Part shown: positions 7,547 through 16,817 of the stretch, one piece after another | Layout: each line of letters starts with the position of its first letter | How positions within the stretch are numbered: position 1 is the first letter of the stretch | The notes under the pieces: model-generated | Databases searched by the model: none | Seen by the model: the letters and a program-made list of their open reading frames with translations, nothing else | Told to the model about the DNA's origin: nothing | Position numbers and translations under genes: made by a program | Origin: Firmicutes bacterium UBA993 | GTDB taxonomy: Bacteria > Bacillota > Dethiobacteria > DTU022 | Assembly: GCA_002292015.1 (NCBI GenBank) | Contig: DBBD01000014.1 | Span: 1 to 28,258 of the forward strand | DNA: 28,258 nt | Reading direction: 5' to 3'

Positions 7547-9637
7547 TTAAAGGCCGACCGGACTTTGCTTTGTGAACAATGCTTTTTCATATCCACAACC
7601 TTTATTACTACAACGGGCGTAACGATTTCGGGCTTTCCAGTTTTCCGTCATCAGCGAGCCGCACTTTGGACAGGGTTCCTGTACGGGCTTTTTCCAGAGT
7701 GAAAAGTCACAGCCCGGATAATTAGCGCAGCTGTAGAATACCCGCCCCTTTTTACTGCGTTGTTCGATGATCATACCACCGTCTACAGGGCACCTTATTC
7801 CGGTACTCTTAACAATTTTTTTCGTGAACTTGCAATCCGGATATGATGGGCAAGCTAAAAACCGCCCAAACCTTCCGTGTTTGTATTGAAGGTTCTTCCC
7901 GCAATTAGGGCAAACTTCGTCACTGTATTCCGGCGCTATCTCTACTTTTTCGATCTTCTCTTCGGCAACAGCCAGGCGAGCCTTAAAGTACCCCTCATAA
8001 AAATCGGTAATTACCTGTAACCATTTTAATTTTCCTTCCTCAATGTCATCAAGCTGCTGTTCGAGGCGAGCGGTAAAATCGATATCAATTACTTCGGGAA
8101 AATAATTCAGCATCAGCTCGACTATAACAAAACCAAGTTCAGTCGGTATAAATGATTTATTTTCTTTTACAACGTAACCTCTGCCCTGAATCGTTTCAAT
8201 TGTTGGGCTATAAGTGCTGGGTCGCCCAATACCTTTTTCTTCTAGGGTCTTAATCAGCGATGCTTCGTTAAAACGTGGCGGCGGCTGGGTAAAATGCTGA
8301 TCCGGCAAAAGTTCGGCCAATTTTAACTCCTGCCCTTCCGTAAGCGGCGGTAAGGCTCTTTCCCCGTTTTCCTCTTCAATCCTAATCAGCGCCAAAAATC
8401 CGGGGGAAATCAGGGTGGAACCGGTTGCTTTGAATTGGTAATCCCCGGCTACGACCTTGACCCTGACCTGGTCATAGACAGCAGGGCTCATCTGGCTGGC
8501 AATAAAACGTTCCCAGACCAAGCGGTAGAGGCGGTTTTGGTCACGGGTTAGATATTGCTTAATAATTTCCGGCTCAAGCCTAATTGATGTAGGCCGGATT
8601 GCTTCATGCGCTTCTTGAGCGCCTTTACGCGACTTGTATTGGGGCAATTTTTCCGGCAGATAATCCTTGCCGTATTTTGCCTCTATCAGGTTGCGCGCCT
8701 CTTCTTGAGCCTGGGCCGAAACTCTCGTGGCATCGGTGCGGATGTAGGTTATCAAGCCCGCAATGTCATTTTCGCCCACATTTATTCCTTCATAAAGCTG
8801 CTGGGCGATAATCATCGTTTTACGGCTGGTAAAACCTAAACGGTTTGCGGCTTCCTGCTGCAAAGAACTGGTTGTAAAAGGTGCACCAGGACGTCTTTTG
8901 CGATGGCTACGTGTGATCTGGCCAACGCTGAAGGCTTCATCCTTAACCGCTGTAATAATGGCTTCCGCATCCGCTTTTTGCTTAAGAGCTATTTTTTTAT
9001 TCTTGTAACGATCGAGGGCCGCTATAAAACGTCCTTTAGATTCAGGCTCTTCAAGCAATGCATCGATTGTCCAGTATTCTTCTTTTACGAAGTTATTTAT
9101 CTCTGTTTCACGTTCACAGATTAGGCGCACCGCAACAGACTGGACCCGGCCGGCGCTTAAACCACCGCGTATCTTGTTCCAAAGCAGTGGAGAAATTTTA
9201 TAACCAACCAGTCGATCAAGTATCCGGCGAGCTTGCTGAGCATCAAACATATTCTGATTAATCAATCGTGGTGAGGCAAAGGCTTCTTTTACCGCAGTTT
9301 TTGTAATTTCATGAAACTCTACCCGGCACGGTTTTTCTAGGTCCAGCTTTAAAGCCTGGCCAATGTGCCGGCAGATCGCTTCACCTTCGCGATCCGGGTC
9401 AGCTGCCAGATAGACACGATCAGCTTTTTTCCCGGCATCTTTAAGTTCTTTTAGCAATTTGCCTTTTCCGCGGATCGTTATATATTGAGGATCAAATCCG
9501 TTATCTAGATCAACCCCAAGCTTACTGCGCGGTAAATCTATCAGATGGCCGTTGGAGGCCAATACTTTATAATTCCGGCTCAGAAATTTACTGATTGTCC
9601 GCGCTTTGGTTGGTGACTCAACAATTACAAGATTCAA
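7547..9637 (-). CDS. topA: DNA topoisomerase I (type IA)
   Basis: Relaxes negative supercoils by single-strand passage. The 696-residue protein starts with the Toprim domain (VIVESPTKARTI at 3-14, DPDREGEA at 80-87). The active-site tyrosine is Tyr298 in GLITYIRTD. The C-terminal part carries zinc-ribbon modules: CPNCGKNLQYKHGRFGRF followed by CPSYPDC, then CPVDGG with CANYPGC, and CPKCG with CSNKGC. The start is TTG at 9637, eight bases after AAGGAGG. It lies 57 bases downstream of dprA, as in Bacillus. In Bacillus a trmFO (gid) gene follows; here about 100 bases with a promoter follow instead, then xerC. Confidence 0.96.
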   Translation of the reverse strand: MNLVIVESPTKARTISKFLSRNYKVLASNGHLIDLPRSKLGVDLDNGFDPQYITIRGKGKLLKELKDAGKKADRVYLAADPDREGEAICRHIGQALKLDLEKPCRVEFHEITKTAVKEAFASPRLINQNMFDAQQARRILDRLVGYKISPLLWNKIRGGLSAGRVQSVAVRLICERETEINNFVKEEYWTIDALLEEPESKGRFIAALDRYKNKKIALKQKADAEAIITAVKDEAFSVGQITRSHRKRRPGAPFTTSSLQQEAANRLGFTSRKTMIIAQQLYEGINVGENDIAGLITYIRTDATRVSAQAQEEARNLIEAKYGKDYLPEKLPQYKSRKGAQEAHEAIRPTSIRLEPEIIKQYLTRDQNRLYRLVWERFIASQMSPAVYDQVRVKVVAGDYQFKATGSTLISPGFLALIRIEEENGERALPPLTEGQELKLAELLPDQHFTQPPPRFNEASLIKTLEEKGIGRPSTYSPTIETIQGRGYVVKENKSFIPTELGFVIVELMLNYFPEVIDIDFTARLEQQLDDIEEGKLKWLQVITDFYEGYFKARLAVAEEKIEKVEIAPEYSDEVCPNCGKNLQYKHGRFGRFLACPSYPDCKFTKKIVKSTGIRCPVDGGMIIEQRSKKGRVFYSCANYPGCDFSLWKKPVQEPCPKCGSLMTENWKARNRYARCSNKGCGYEKALFTKQSPVGL

Positions 9638-9694
9638 TAAATAAACCTCCTTGCCAAGCGGAAAAAGTTCACGGAAGGTATTCTACCATATTTG

Positions 9695-10801
9695 TCAAGT
9701 ACGGCAAAAATATTTGCCCGGAGTCTGGCGGATTAACCTTTTAAGCTCAAGTGAAAGTAGAAGCGAGCTGGTTTCAGCGGCGCTGAAAGTGCCGGCTCGA
9801 ATCAGATCATCGATATGTAAGGGAAAATAAGGGATTGTTAGTAAAAGTTTCATCTCGTCATCGTTAAGGTCCTGTACCGGTAATTGCAGCGAAAGCTGCT
9901 CCCCGAAACCGGCAAGAAGGTTTAATTCGGATAGAATGTCAGCAGCGGATTCAACCAATCGTGCCCCTTCTTTAATTAACCGGTGGCAGCCTCGACTGTA
10001 AGGGGAACCGATATTGCCGGGCACAGCAAATACCTCCCTGTTCTGTTCCACGGCAAAATTGGCAGTGATCAGCGATCCGCTCTTAGCCGTGGCTTCAACT
10101 ACCACTGTCCCTAAGGTGAGGCCGCTGATAATCCTGTTGCGTTGGGGAAAATTGACGGCCAGCGGTTGAGTGCCGAGGGGAAATTCGCTGATGACCACCC
10201 CCTTTAAGGCGATCTCTCCCATCAGCTTTCTGTTTTGCGGAGGATAACAGAGATCAAGGCCGCAGCCAAGCACTGCTATAGTATATCCACCACCTTCCAG
10301 GGCGCCGCAATGGGCGGCAGTGTCAACCCCAAGCGCCATACCGCTAACAACAATAACTCCGGCTTTCGCCAGTTCCCCGGCCAGCCTCCCGGCTACCTCC
10401 TGTCCGTAAAAAGTGGATCGACGGCTGCCGACAATGGCCACCGCCGGCCCGGTAAGAGCTTGAAGGCAGCCAATAGAATAAAGGATCGGCGGAGGATAGG
10501 GTATTTGCTTTAAAAGATCCGGATATTTTTCGGATTTGACTGAGAGAGTTTTGATATGATATTGCTCAAGTAGTAGCCATTCAGCCCCGGGGTCGATGGT
10601 TTTCTTCTCTCTTACTAATTGCTCGCCGGCCTCCTGTTTCAGGGAAAGGACCCGGGCGATATCCTCACCCGAAGCCTGCCAGGCCTCTTCGGCTGAACCG
10701 TAGTGCTCAAGCAAAATGCCTATACGCCTTGCCCCGAGAGCAGGCAGGCGGTTCAGGGCGTTCAGATATTGATGTTCATTTTTTACATTATTCTGTTTCA
10801 T
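9695..10801 (-). CDS. dprA: DNA-processing protein DprA (Smf)
   Basis: Loads RecA onto incoming single-stranded DNA during natural transformation and is also conserved in non-competent bacteria. The 368-residue protein has an N-terminal helix-hairpin-helix/SAM-like region (about 1-65) and the Rossmann-fold DprA domain. Motifs include VAIVGSRRST (121-130), VVSGMALGVDTAAH (151-164), FPQRNRIISGL and the SGSLITA/AVPGNI segment. A C-terminal winged-helix part lies around residues 310-365. ATG at 10801 follows a weak AGGT. It is the first gene of the dprA-topA-xerC-hslVU-codY string. The 158 bases upstream of it show no promoter I would defend. Confidence 0.95.
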   Translation of the reverse strand: MKQNNVKNEHQYLNALNRLPALGARRIGILLEHYGSAEEAWQASGEDIARVLSLKQEAGEQLVREKKTIDPGAEWLLLEQYHIKTLSVKSEKYPDLLKQIPYPPPILYSIGCLQALTGPAVAIVGSRRSTFYGQEVAGRLAGELAKAGVIVVSGMALGVDTAAHCGALEGGGYTIAVLGCGLDLCYPPQNRKLMGEIALKGVVISEFPLGTQPLAVNFPQRNRIISGLTLGTVVVEATAKSGSLITANFAVEQNREVFAVPGNIGSPYSRGCHRLIKEGARLVESAADILSELNLLAGFGEQLSLQLPVQDLNDDEMKLLLTIPYFPLHIDDLIRAGTFSAAETSSLLLSLELKRLIRQTPGKYFCRT

Positions 10802-10959
10802 TTATACCTGCTACCCCGTAATGGCCGGCCAGGGAGTGTTTAGTAGGCCAAGTAAAATTTTAACCGCATTAGCCAAGTCCCAGCCATCAGTCAACGCGGA
10901 TGGTGTATAGATATAATGACAGGACATGGAAAGAGTTCCTTACGGGATCCCCTCCCTTT

Positions 10960-11009
10960 AAAAATGGACGGCGCCAACATCGGTGCCTCTGTAACTTCCC
11001 CGTACCATT
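10960..11009 (-). terminator. Rho-independent terminator downstream of cimA
   Basis: On the minus strand, ATGGTACGG shortly after the cimA stop pairs with CCGTCCAT (one bulge) around an inner GGCACC/GGCGCC hairpin, and TTTTT follows. It would separate cimA transcription from dprA. Confidence 0.65.
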
Positions 11010-11011
11010 AG

Positions 11012-12643
11012 TTATGAAGGCATCATTAATCCTTCACCTTTGAGCTGCTCAAGCACTTTGCGGGCTTCGGTGAATTCGGGAAGTTTGCGGAATAGTAGCC
11101 CGTATTCCAAGCTATCTACCAACGCAATCCAGCTCGCTTCAACTACATTGTGAGAAACGCCTACCGTTCCCCAGCTCATCTCGTCGTCGCACGATTCGAT
11201 CAATACGCGGACCTGGGCTCCGGTGCCGTCAACCCCGTCAATCACCCGTACTCGGAAGTCTGTCAGGCGGATCTTTTTAAGCGAAGGATAGATACCTTCC
11301 AGCGCCTTTCTGAGCGCATTATCAAGTGCATTGACCGGACCGTTGCCCTCAGCGGCGGTGTGGACCTGAACATCGCCAACCCGTACCTTAATGGTCGCCT
11401 CCGAATATAACTGTCCACTTTCCCGCTTTTCAATGATCAGGCGGAACCCTTCTAATTTAAACAGCGGCTGATAGGCTTGCATCATTTTCAGAACTAAAAG
11501 TTCAAAAGACCCCTCCGCCCCTTCAAACTGGTAACCGTAATGCTCCATCTCCTTAATTTTTTGAAGAACCGAAGCGGTTTCAGGTCGATCTTTATCGAGT
11601 TTTAAACTGCTGTTGGTCGTCTTCATAGTGATGCTGCTGCGCCCGGCCAGTTCTGAAACCAGGATCCTTCTCCGGTTACCGACCGCCTCAGGGGTCGTAT
11701 GCTCGTAGGTAGCCGGCATTTTGCCGACGGCATCGATATGTATCCCGCCTTTATGGGCAAATGCATTATACCCCACATACGGCTGTTGTTCCGCCGGTGC
11801 TATATTAACCATCTCGGCAACAAAGCGCGACAATTTTGTCAAACCCTTAAGCTGCTCCGCCGTAAGCAACGGCAGTCCCATCTTTAGCTGCAAGTTTGGA
11901 ATTATTGTACACAGGTTAGCATTACCGCAACGCTCACCGTAACCGTTAATAGTCCCTTGAACCTGCACCGCCCCTTCGCAGACGGCAATCAGTGAGTTGG
12001 CAGTGGCCATACCGGCGTCGTCGTGGACATGAATGCCAAGCGGGATTTTAATCTTTTCTTTAACTGCGGCCATGATAGTCTTGAGTTCCCAGGGCATCAG
12101 TCCGCCATTCGTGTCACAGAGGACTATCAGATCAGCGCCTGCGGCAGCGGCGGTTTCAAGCGTAGCAAGGGCATATTCCGGGTTAGCCTTATAACCGTCA
12201 AAAAAATGCTCGGCATCATAAAATGCCTGGCGTTCCTGTTTCTTTAAAAACTTAATTGTATCGCTGATCATCGACAGATTTTCTGACAAAGTTGTTTTTA
12301 GCGCATCGTAAACGTGAAAATCCCAACTTTTGCCAAATATGGTTACCGTTTCGGTGTTCGCTTCAAGTAGGGCTCGGATATTCTGATCTTCTTCAACCTT
12401 TCCAGTCGGCCTGCGGGTGCTGCTAAAGGCACAGAGCCTGGCATTTCTAAACCCGATCTTCGCAGCCCGCCGAAAAAATTCGATATCTTTAGGGTTTGAA
12501 CCGGGCCAGCCGCCCTCAATGTAATCAACCCCGAATTGATCCAGTTTTTCGGCAATCCTTATCTTATCAGCCACTGAGAGCGAAACGCCTTCACGCTGCG
12601 AGCCGTCTCTTAGTGTTGTGTCGTAAATGTCAACTTTCTGCAT
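11012..12643 (-). CDS. cimA: (R)-citramalate synthase
   Basis: Condenses pyruvate with acetyl-CoA to (R)-citramalate, the entry to isoleucine synthesis that bypasses threonine deaminase. It belongs to the DRE-TIM (HMGL-like) family. N-terminal signatures are DTTLRDGSQREGV, the metal-binding HVHDDAGMA and the GTINGYGERCGNANL loop. The C-terminal LeuA-type allosteric dimerisation domain spans about residues 385-520 (AEGNGPVNALDNALR; STRVRV-like FRVRVIDG). At 543 residues it is longer than isopropylmalate synthases and matches the long CimA type (TIGR00977). ATG at 12643 follows GGAGGG. It stands as a single gene with its own -10 and terminator. Feedback control by isoleucine is known for the family but is not visible here. 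Confidence 0.93.
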   Translation of the reverse strand: MQKVDIYDTTLRDGSQREGVSLSVADKIRIAEKLDQFGVDYIEGGWPGSNPKDIEFFRRAAKIGFRNARLCAFSSTRRPTGKVEEDQNIRALLEANTETVTIFGKSWDFHVYDALKTTLSENLSMISDTIKFLKKQERQAFYDAEHFFDGYKANPEYALATLETAAAAGADLIVLCDTNGGLMPWELKTIMAAVKEKIKIPLGIHVHDDAGMATANSLIAVCEGAVQVQGTINGYGERCGNANLCTIIPNLQLKMGLPLLTAEQLKGLTKLSRFVAEMVNIAPAEQQPYVGYNAFAHKGGIHIDAVGKMPATYEHTTPEAVGNRRRILVSELAGRSSITMKTTNSSLKLDKDRPETASVLQKIKEMEHYGYQFEGAEGSFELLVLKMMQAYQPLFKLEGFRLIIEKRESGQLYSEATIKVRVGDVQVHTAAEGNGPVNALDNALRKALEGIYPSLKKIRLTDFRVRVIDGVDGTGAQVRVLIESCDDEMSWGTVGVSHNVVEASWIALVDSLEYGLLFRKLPEFTEARKVLEQLKGEGLMMPS

Positions 12644-12685
12644 CGCTATCCCTCCAGTGATAACCGGCGCTTAAAATTAAGAGTC

Positions 12686-12691
12686 ATTATA
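12686..12691 (-). promoter_or_regulatory. Probable -10 element of the cimA promoter
   Basis: A perfect TATAAT on the minus strand lies 42 bases before the cimA start. The sequence 17 bases further upstream (AGACGT) is a poor -35, so an activator or an incomplete promoter is possible. A short palindrome, CTTAAAATTAAG, sits just downstream at the expected transcription start. Confidence 0.5.
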
Positions 12692-12745
12692 CTACACCAG
12701 TACAAATTACGTCTATCACTCGTGATCCCTCACCGGCAGGTTAGG

Positions 12746-14773
12746 TCAAAACCCACTGTCATAGTCAACGAACCGATAGCAATCAGGTGAAAGCTCGCGC
12801 AGGAAGACTGAAGGTCCTTCAGAAACCGTGCCGTAGTTACGATACTCTTCGCGGTAAGTTGACATCATCAGGTAGCGGCGGGCCCTAGTTGCCGCAACAT
12901 AAAAAAGGCGCCTCTCTTCAGCTAAATTGCTGTCACCAATTCTATGGGAGGGAAAATGCCCCTGGTTCATCCCAACTATAAATACAGCTTCCCACTCTTT
13001 GCCTTTTGCGCTGTGAATGGTAGAAAGGGTCAGCTGACCTGGGGTAAATCCACTTTCAGAATCGGCAAAAACCGATTCCTCCAGAATCAACGACTCCAGA
13101 AACTGGGCAAGCGATGCAAAGCGCTCTGCATAAATGGCCAGCCTTTCAATACCACCTAATCTTTCGGCGTATTGATCCGGATAGTTTTGTTTAAGAATAA
13201 AATCATAATTGTGATCCATAACTGCAGTTATCAGTTGAGGAACTTGCGCCGGTCCCAGGTCAAGAAGGCTCTGCATAGTATTGATCAGCGCTTCCCATCC
13301 GGCTTTACCTCTTGGAGGCTGGTAGGCGCCGCTTAAAGCTGCTTCCAGCGGGTTAATCTCCTCTTTGAGTTTAGCCCAAAGCTTGTCAAATGAAGCGGAA
13401 CCCAAGCCCTGCTGTAAAGTGGAGATGCGCCGCCAGGAATGCTCATCCCGGGGATTGTAAATTACTTTAAGGTAAGCTAGCAAATCCTTTATCTGCGCCT
13501 TTTGAAAAAACTTCACTCCACCGAAAGTAACGTACTTGATTCCCCTGCGGGCCAGGGCAAATTCAATTTCAGGGGTCAAATATGAGCTGCGATATAAAAC
13601 AGCGATCTCTTCTAAGGGGATGGAAAAGCTGTGTTGCAGCTCCCAGATGTTTTGCAAAACGAAAGCTGCTTCCTGCCTGGCTTCGCGGACCCTGGCGATT
13701 ACCGGTTTATCCCCCGCAGAATTTTCAGAGTATAGTTTCTTTGGAAGCTGTTCCCGGTTATGGCGAATGGAATTATTAGCCAGCTCGACTATCTCCGGCG
13801 TGCTACGATAATTTTTTTCCATTTTCACCAGGCGACAATCCTGGTATTTTTCAGGAAATGAGAGGATGTTACCAATCTGCGCATAGCGAAAAGCATAGAT
13901 AGACTGGGCGTCGTCACCGACAACACATATTGAGGCTGCCCCGGCAAACAGGTCGATGATCCGAGCCTGAACCAGGTTAGTGTCTTGAAATTCGTCAACT
14001 AAAAGATGCGTGACCCGCATGCAATATTGCTCGCGGACCTGCGGGAAACGCTCAAAGAGATCAAGCCAACAGAGCAGCAGGTCGTCAAAATCAACGGCAT
14101 TGCTTTCATGCTTTTTCTGATCATATTGTCGGGCAGCTTTATCAATTATTTCAAGGTATTCAAGACGGTAAGGGTAGAATTCCTCCATCACTTCCCGGAT
14201 TGAAAGGCCCGAATTGCGGGCCTGGCTGATTATCCGGCCCAGCAGGTTGCGCTGCATGATCAGCTTCCGGTCTTCGACGCTGACTTCCTGATTACCAAGG
14301 ATTTGCTTTAAAATAACCCGGCTGTCGTCATCGTCAAGAATTGTAAAGTTGGCGGTTCTGCCAACCAGGGGTGCATGCGCTCTTAATATCCTGGCCCCGA
14401 TACTGTGAAAGGTCCCGGCCCACAACCGGTTTGGCAAAAAACCGATCAGTTTCGCCAAGCGTTCCTTCATCTCATCGGCAGCCTTGTTCGTAAAAGTAAG
14501 CAGCATCAGCTCTTCGGGGTGAATCCCACACTGAATCAGGTGGGCAGCCCGGTAAACCAGGGCCCTGGTCTTTCCCGATCCGGGTCCGGCAAGCCCGAGC
14601 AGCGCCTTTTCATCCGCCGTGGCAAATTCAAATTGGGCAGGATTTAGCTCCCCCTGCAAATAGCTAATCCACTTCGGATCAGGACATTTTAAGCTACCAG
14701 AATATGATCCAGATTCTTTCAAGTTAGAAATCCTCACTGCATAAATGGACGATTTAATAACCAGGCGAATCAT
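12746..14773 (-). CDS. pcrA: UvrD/PcrA/Rep-type superfamily 1 DNA helicase
   Basis: ATP-dependent 3'-5' helicase for repair and replication-fork clearance. All SF1A motifs are present: the Q-motif LNPAQ, Walker A AGPGSGKT (62-69), FTNKAADEM (Ia), LLVDEFQDTN (II), GDDAQSIYAFR (III), NYRSTPEI (IV), TIHSAKGKEWEAVFI (V) and ATRARR (VI). The product is about 675 residues, shorter than typical 720-750-residue PcrA because it lacks most of the C-terminal tail. ATG at 14773 is chosen, six bases after CAGGA. A TTG further in, after GAGGA, would trim 17 residues and leave a more usual N-terminus. The frame upstream to 14803 has no ribosome site. It is divergent from the DUF1538 operon. The symbol is by similarity; it could be a second UvrD-like paralogue. 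Confidence 0.88.
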   Translation of the reverse strand: MIRLVIKSSIYAVRISNLKESGSYSGSLKCPDPKWISYLQGELNPAQFEFATADEKALLGLAGPGSGKTRALVYRAAHLIQCGIHPEELMLLTFTNKAADEMKERLAKLIGFLPNRLWAGTFHSIGARILRAHAPLVGRTANFTILDDDDSRVILKQILGNQEVSVEDRKLIMQRNLLGRIISQARNSGLSIREVMEEFYPYRLEYLEIIDKAARQYDQKKHESNAVDFDDLLLCWLDLFERFPQVREQYCMRVTHLLVDEFQDTNLVQARIIDLFAGAASICVVGDDAQSIYAFRYAQIGNILSFPEKYQDCRLVKMEKNYRSTPEIVELANNSIRHNREQLPKKLYSENSAGDKPVIARVREARQEAAFVLQNIWELQHSFSIPLEEIAVLYRSSYLTPEIEFALARRGIKYVTFGGVKFFQKAQIKDLLAYLKVIYNPRDEHSWRRISTLQQGLGSASFDKLWAKLKEEINPLEAALSGAYQPPRGKAGWEALINTMQSLLDLGPAQVPQLITAVMDHNYDFILKQNYPDQYAERLGGIERLAIYAERFASLAQFLESLILEESVFADSESGFTPGQLTLSTIHSAKGKEWEAVFIVGMNQGHFPSHRIGDSNLAEERRLFYVAATRARRYLMMSTYREEYRNYGTVSEGPSVFLRELSPDCYRFVDYDSGF

Positions 14774-14830
14774 AACATATCCTGCCGGATGCTGCCAGTG
14801 CACTCAGTGCCGGGCTTTGCCGGGCTGACC

Positions 14831-14859
14831 TTGACAAAAAAGTTAAAACTTTATAGGGT
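14831..14859 (+). promoter_or_regulatory. Likely promoter of the DUF1538/P-II operon
   Basis: A perfect TTGACA at 14831-14836 is followed by TATAGG at 15-bp spacing or TAGGGT at 17-bp spacing. The -35 is strong and the -10 ambiguous. It lies about 80 bases upstream of the first gene. Confidence 0.5.
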
Positions 14860-14939
14860 GGAAGTGGATTTTCCATAGTTCAGCCAGATTGATATTCAAT
14901 CACGGGTGATCCGGATTTCTTTGAGGCTGGAGTGGCCAT

Positions 14940-15635
14940 ATGCTAAATAATCTGAAAGAAATTATCTCTGAAGTGCTGCAATCAATAATTCCACTGGTAT
15001 TTGTAGTGGTAACGATCATGCTCGTATTGCCGGGAACTGCCCCTGAACTATTTTTCCGGTTTATTGCTGGAACGATGCTGATTGCCGGCGGGCTTTTTCT
15101 CTTTTTAGTCGGAGTTAGGGTTGGTCTGTTACCGATCGGGGAAACAATTGGCGCAGAACTTGTGTCTAAAGGATCACTGCTCTTTCTGCTTACGGCCTCT
15201 TTTTTATTTGGCGTGGTGATTACCATTGCCGAACCCGATGTCAGGGTGCTAGCCTACCAGGTTTACCTTGCCGGAGGAGGGAGTATTGACAATAACCTGC
15301 TGATCCTTTCTGTCGCCGTCGGTTTGGGGGTTTGGGTTTCTATGGGCATCCTGCGGATCCTGCTTGGTATACCGATTGCTTACCTGCTGACCGCCGGTTA
15401 CCTGGTCATAATAGTGCTTTCATTTTTTACTCCACAGGGTTTTGTCGCCATCTCCTTTGATGCGGGAGGGGTAACCACCGGACCGATGGCTGCACCGTTT
15501 ATTCTTGCCCTCGGTGTCGGAGCAACTGCCGTGCTGGGAGGCAAGTCAAAAGTTTCGGATACTTTTGGCCTGATTGGTCTTGCTTCGATCGGCCCGGTGA
15601 TCAGTGTAATGCTGCTGGGGGTGTTTTTCGGTTGA
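14940..15635 (+). CDS. DUF1538 integral membrane protein, first subunit
   Basis: A 231-residue, strongly hydrophobic protein with about six membrane segments. It carries the motifs AEPDVRVL (97-104) and FDAGGVTTGPM (173-183), shared with the next gene at equivalent positions, plus a shared GVRVGLLPIG segment (58-67). This identifies it as one DUF1538 unit. The function of the family is not established to my knowledge; the glycine-rich conserved motifs inside membrane segments look like a transport pathway (inference). The start is ATG at 14940 after GGAGTGG. The stop overlaps the TTG start of the second subunit (TTGA), so translation is coupled. The pair with a P-II-like gene suggests a regulated transporter. 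Confidence 0.85.
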   Translation: MLNNLKEIISEVLQSIIPLVFVVVTIMLVLPGTAPELFFRFIAGTMLIAGGLFLFLVGVRVGLLPIGETIGAELVSKGSLLFLLTASFLFGVVITIAEPDVRVLAYQVYLAGGGSIDNNLLILSVAVGLGVWVSMGILRILLGIPIAYLLTAGYLVIIVLSFFTPQGFVAISFDAGGVTTGPMAAPFILALGVGATAVLGGKSKVSDTFGLIGLASIGPVISVMLLGVFFG

Positions 15636-16450
15636 TTTTTTACCTGATCACTGAAAACTTAGGACACACTTTAGTTGAAGTTCTTACAGCAGTGATTCCT
15701 GTTCTTTTGTTCTTCATCATTTTTATTTTCTATTTCAAAATGCCGAAGAAAACCCTGGTGACCTTATTAAAAGGGATTATCCTCGCCTTTAGCGGCCTTG
15801 TTCTTTTCCTGCAGGGTGTAAAAATTGGGTTTATGCCTGTGGGCCTGGAGGTGGGCTCGCTGCTGGCCGGAGATACAACACGTTGGGTATTAATTCCTTT
15901 AGGGTTCATTTTAGGTTTTGTATCAACACTGGCTGAACCGGCAGTGAGAATTTTAAGCAACCAGGTTGAGAAAAGTTCAAGCGGATACATTCGCAGCTCA
16001 GTGATCCTCTTCACCCTTTGCCTGGCGGTCGGCATTTTCATTGCTCTGGGCATGACCAGGATCGTCTTAGGAATACCATTATATTTTATTATTCTACCCG
16101 GCTACCTGTTAGCCATTATTTTAATGTTTTTTTCCAGGCCTTCCTTTACCGCTATTGCCTTCGATTCAGGAGGAGTAGCCACGGGGCCGATGACCGTTAC
16201 CTTCATAATGGCCCTGGCAGTAGGAGCTGCCGGTGCCATTGAAGGCAGAAACGCCATTATTGACGGATTCGGTTTGATCGCCCTGGTGGCCCTGGCACCA
16301 ATAATTCTGGTGATGCTGCTCGGTTTTCTCTATCCGGAGGAAAACGACGATAACGATAATGAAGATTTTGACGACCGCAACGATCAATCCGCGGGTTCGG
16401 AATCAGATCCAAAAGTACCTGACACCCTGACAAATTGCGAGGAGGATTAA
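15632..16450 (+). CDS. DUF1538 integral membrane protein, second subunit with acidic tail
   Basis: A 272-residue paralogue of the preceding protein. It has about six to seven membrane segments, with AEPAVRIL (101-108), FDSGGVATGPM (177-187) and GVKIGFMPVG (62-71) at matching positions. It differs by a hydrophilic, strongly acidic C-terminal tail of about 40 residues (ENDDNDNEDFDDRND), which the first subunit lacks. The start is TTG at 15632, overlapping the upstream stop by four bases; GGGGGTG just before it serves as ribosome site. The two proteins appear to be an ancient duplication that would form a heteromeric membrane complex (inference). The acidic tail is a plausible contact for a soluble partner or a metal ion, but nothing proves this. 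Confidence 0.85.
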   Translation: MIFYLITENLGHTLVEVLTAVIPVLLFFIIFIFYFKMPKKTLVTLLKGIILAFSGLVLFLQGVKIGFMPVGLEVGSLLAGDTTRWVLIPLGFILGFVSTLAEPAVRILSNQVEKSSSGYIRSSVILFTLCLAVGIFIALGMTRIVLGIPLYFIILPGYLLAIILMFFSRPSFTAIAFDSGGVATGPMTVTFIMALAVGAAGAIEGRNAIIDGFGLIALVALAPIILVMLLGFLYPEENDDNDNEDFDDRNDQSAGSESDPKVPDTLTNCEED

Positions 16451-16454
16451 ACTT

Positions 16455-16817
16455 ATGGAAAATCTCAGGCAGGATTTAATCGTGACAATTGTAAAAAAAG
16501 GTTGCTGCGAGTGCATCATTGAGGCATCAAAGGAAGCGGGAGCAGAAGGGGCAACTATCATTCCGGCCAGGGGAACGGGAATCCATGAGCAGAAAAAACT
16601 ACTAGGTATACCGATTGAGCCGGAAAAAGATATTATCCTGACCGTTGTACCGGAGTCGCTGACCGAAAAGGTGTTAGCGGCGATCATCAGGTCCGGAAAA
16701 CTAGAAAAGCCCGGAGCCGGAATAGCCTTTGTACTTGACCTGAAAACAGTGGTGGGTGTAGTACACCTCCGGAATAAAACCACTGTCCCGGACCAAGGCC
16801 CGTCGGGAGGCACTTGA
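16455..16817 (+). CDS. P-II-like signalling protein
   Basis: A 120-residue protein with the ferredoxin-like fold pattern of P-II proteins: a first strand with DLIVTIVKKG, a T-loop region around IIPARGTGIHEQKKLLGIP (about residues 36-54), ILTVVPESLTEKVL, and a B-loop/C-terminal segment IIRSGKLEKPGAGIAFVLDL. The canonical Tyr51 uridylylation context is absent, and its T-loop does not match GlnB/GlnK, so it is a divergent P-II rather than a nitrogen sensor of the usual type. ATG at 16455 lies nine bases after GAGGAGG and four bases after the DUF1538 stop. By analogy with AmtB-GlnK and SbtA-SbtB, it may gate the membrane proteins encoded just upstream; this is inference. Confidence 0.85.
   Translation: MENLRQDLIVTIVKKGCCECIIEASKEAGAEGATIIPARGTGIHEQKKLLGIPIEPEKDIILTVVPESLTEKVLAAIIRSGKLEKPGAGIAFVLDLKTVVGVVHLRNKTTVPDQGPSGGT

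Noticed and set aside
10802..10959. Promoter TTGACT with TAATGC before dprA
   Set aside because: The -10 matches too few consensus bases; the region otherwise shows only a GGCCGGCC palindrome and no gene.
12644..12745. T-box or leucine/isoleucine leader in front of cimA
   Set aside because: The gap is about 100 bases and shows no conserved T-box sequence, specifier hairpin or leader peptide with repeated branched-chain codons.
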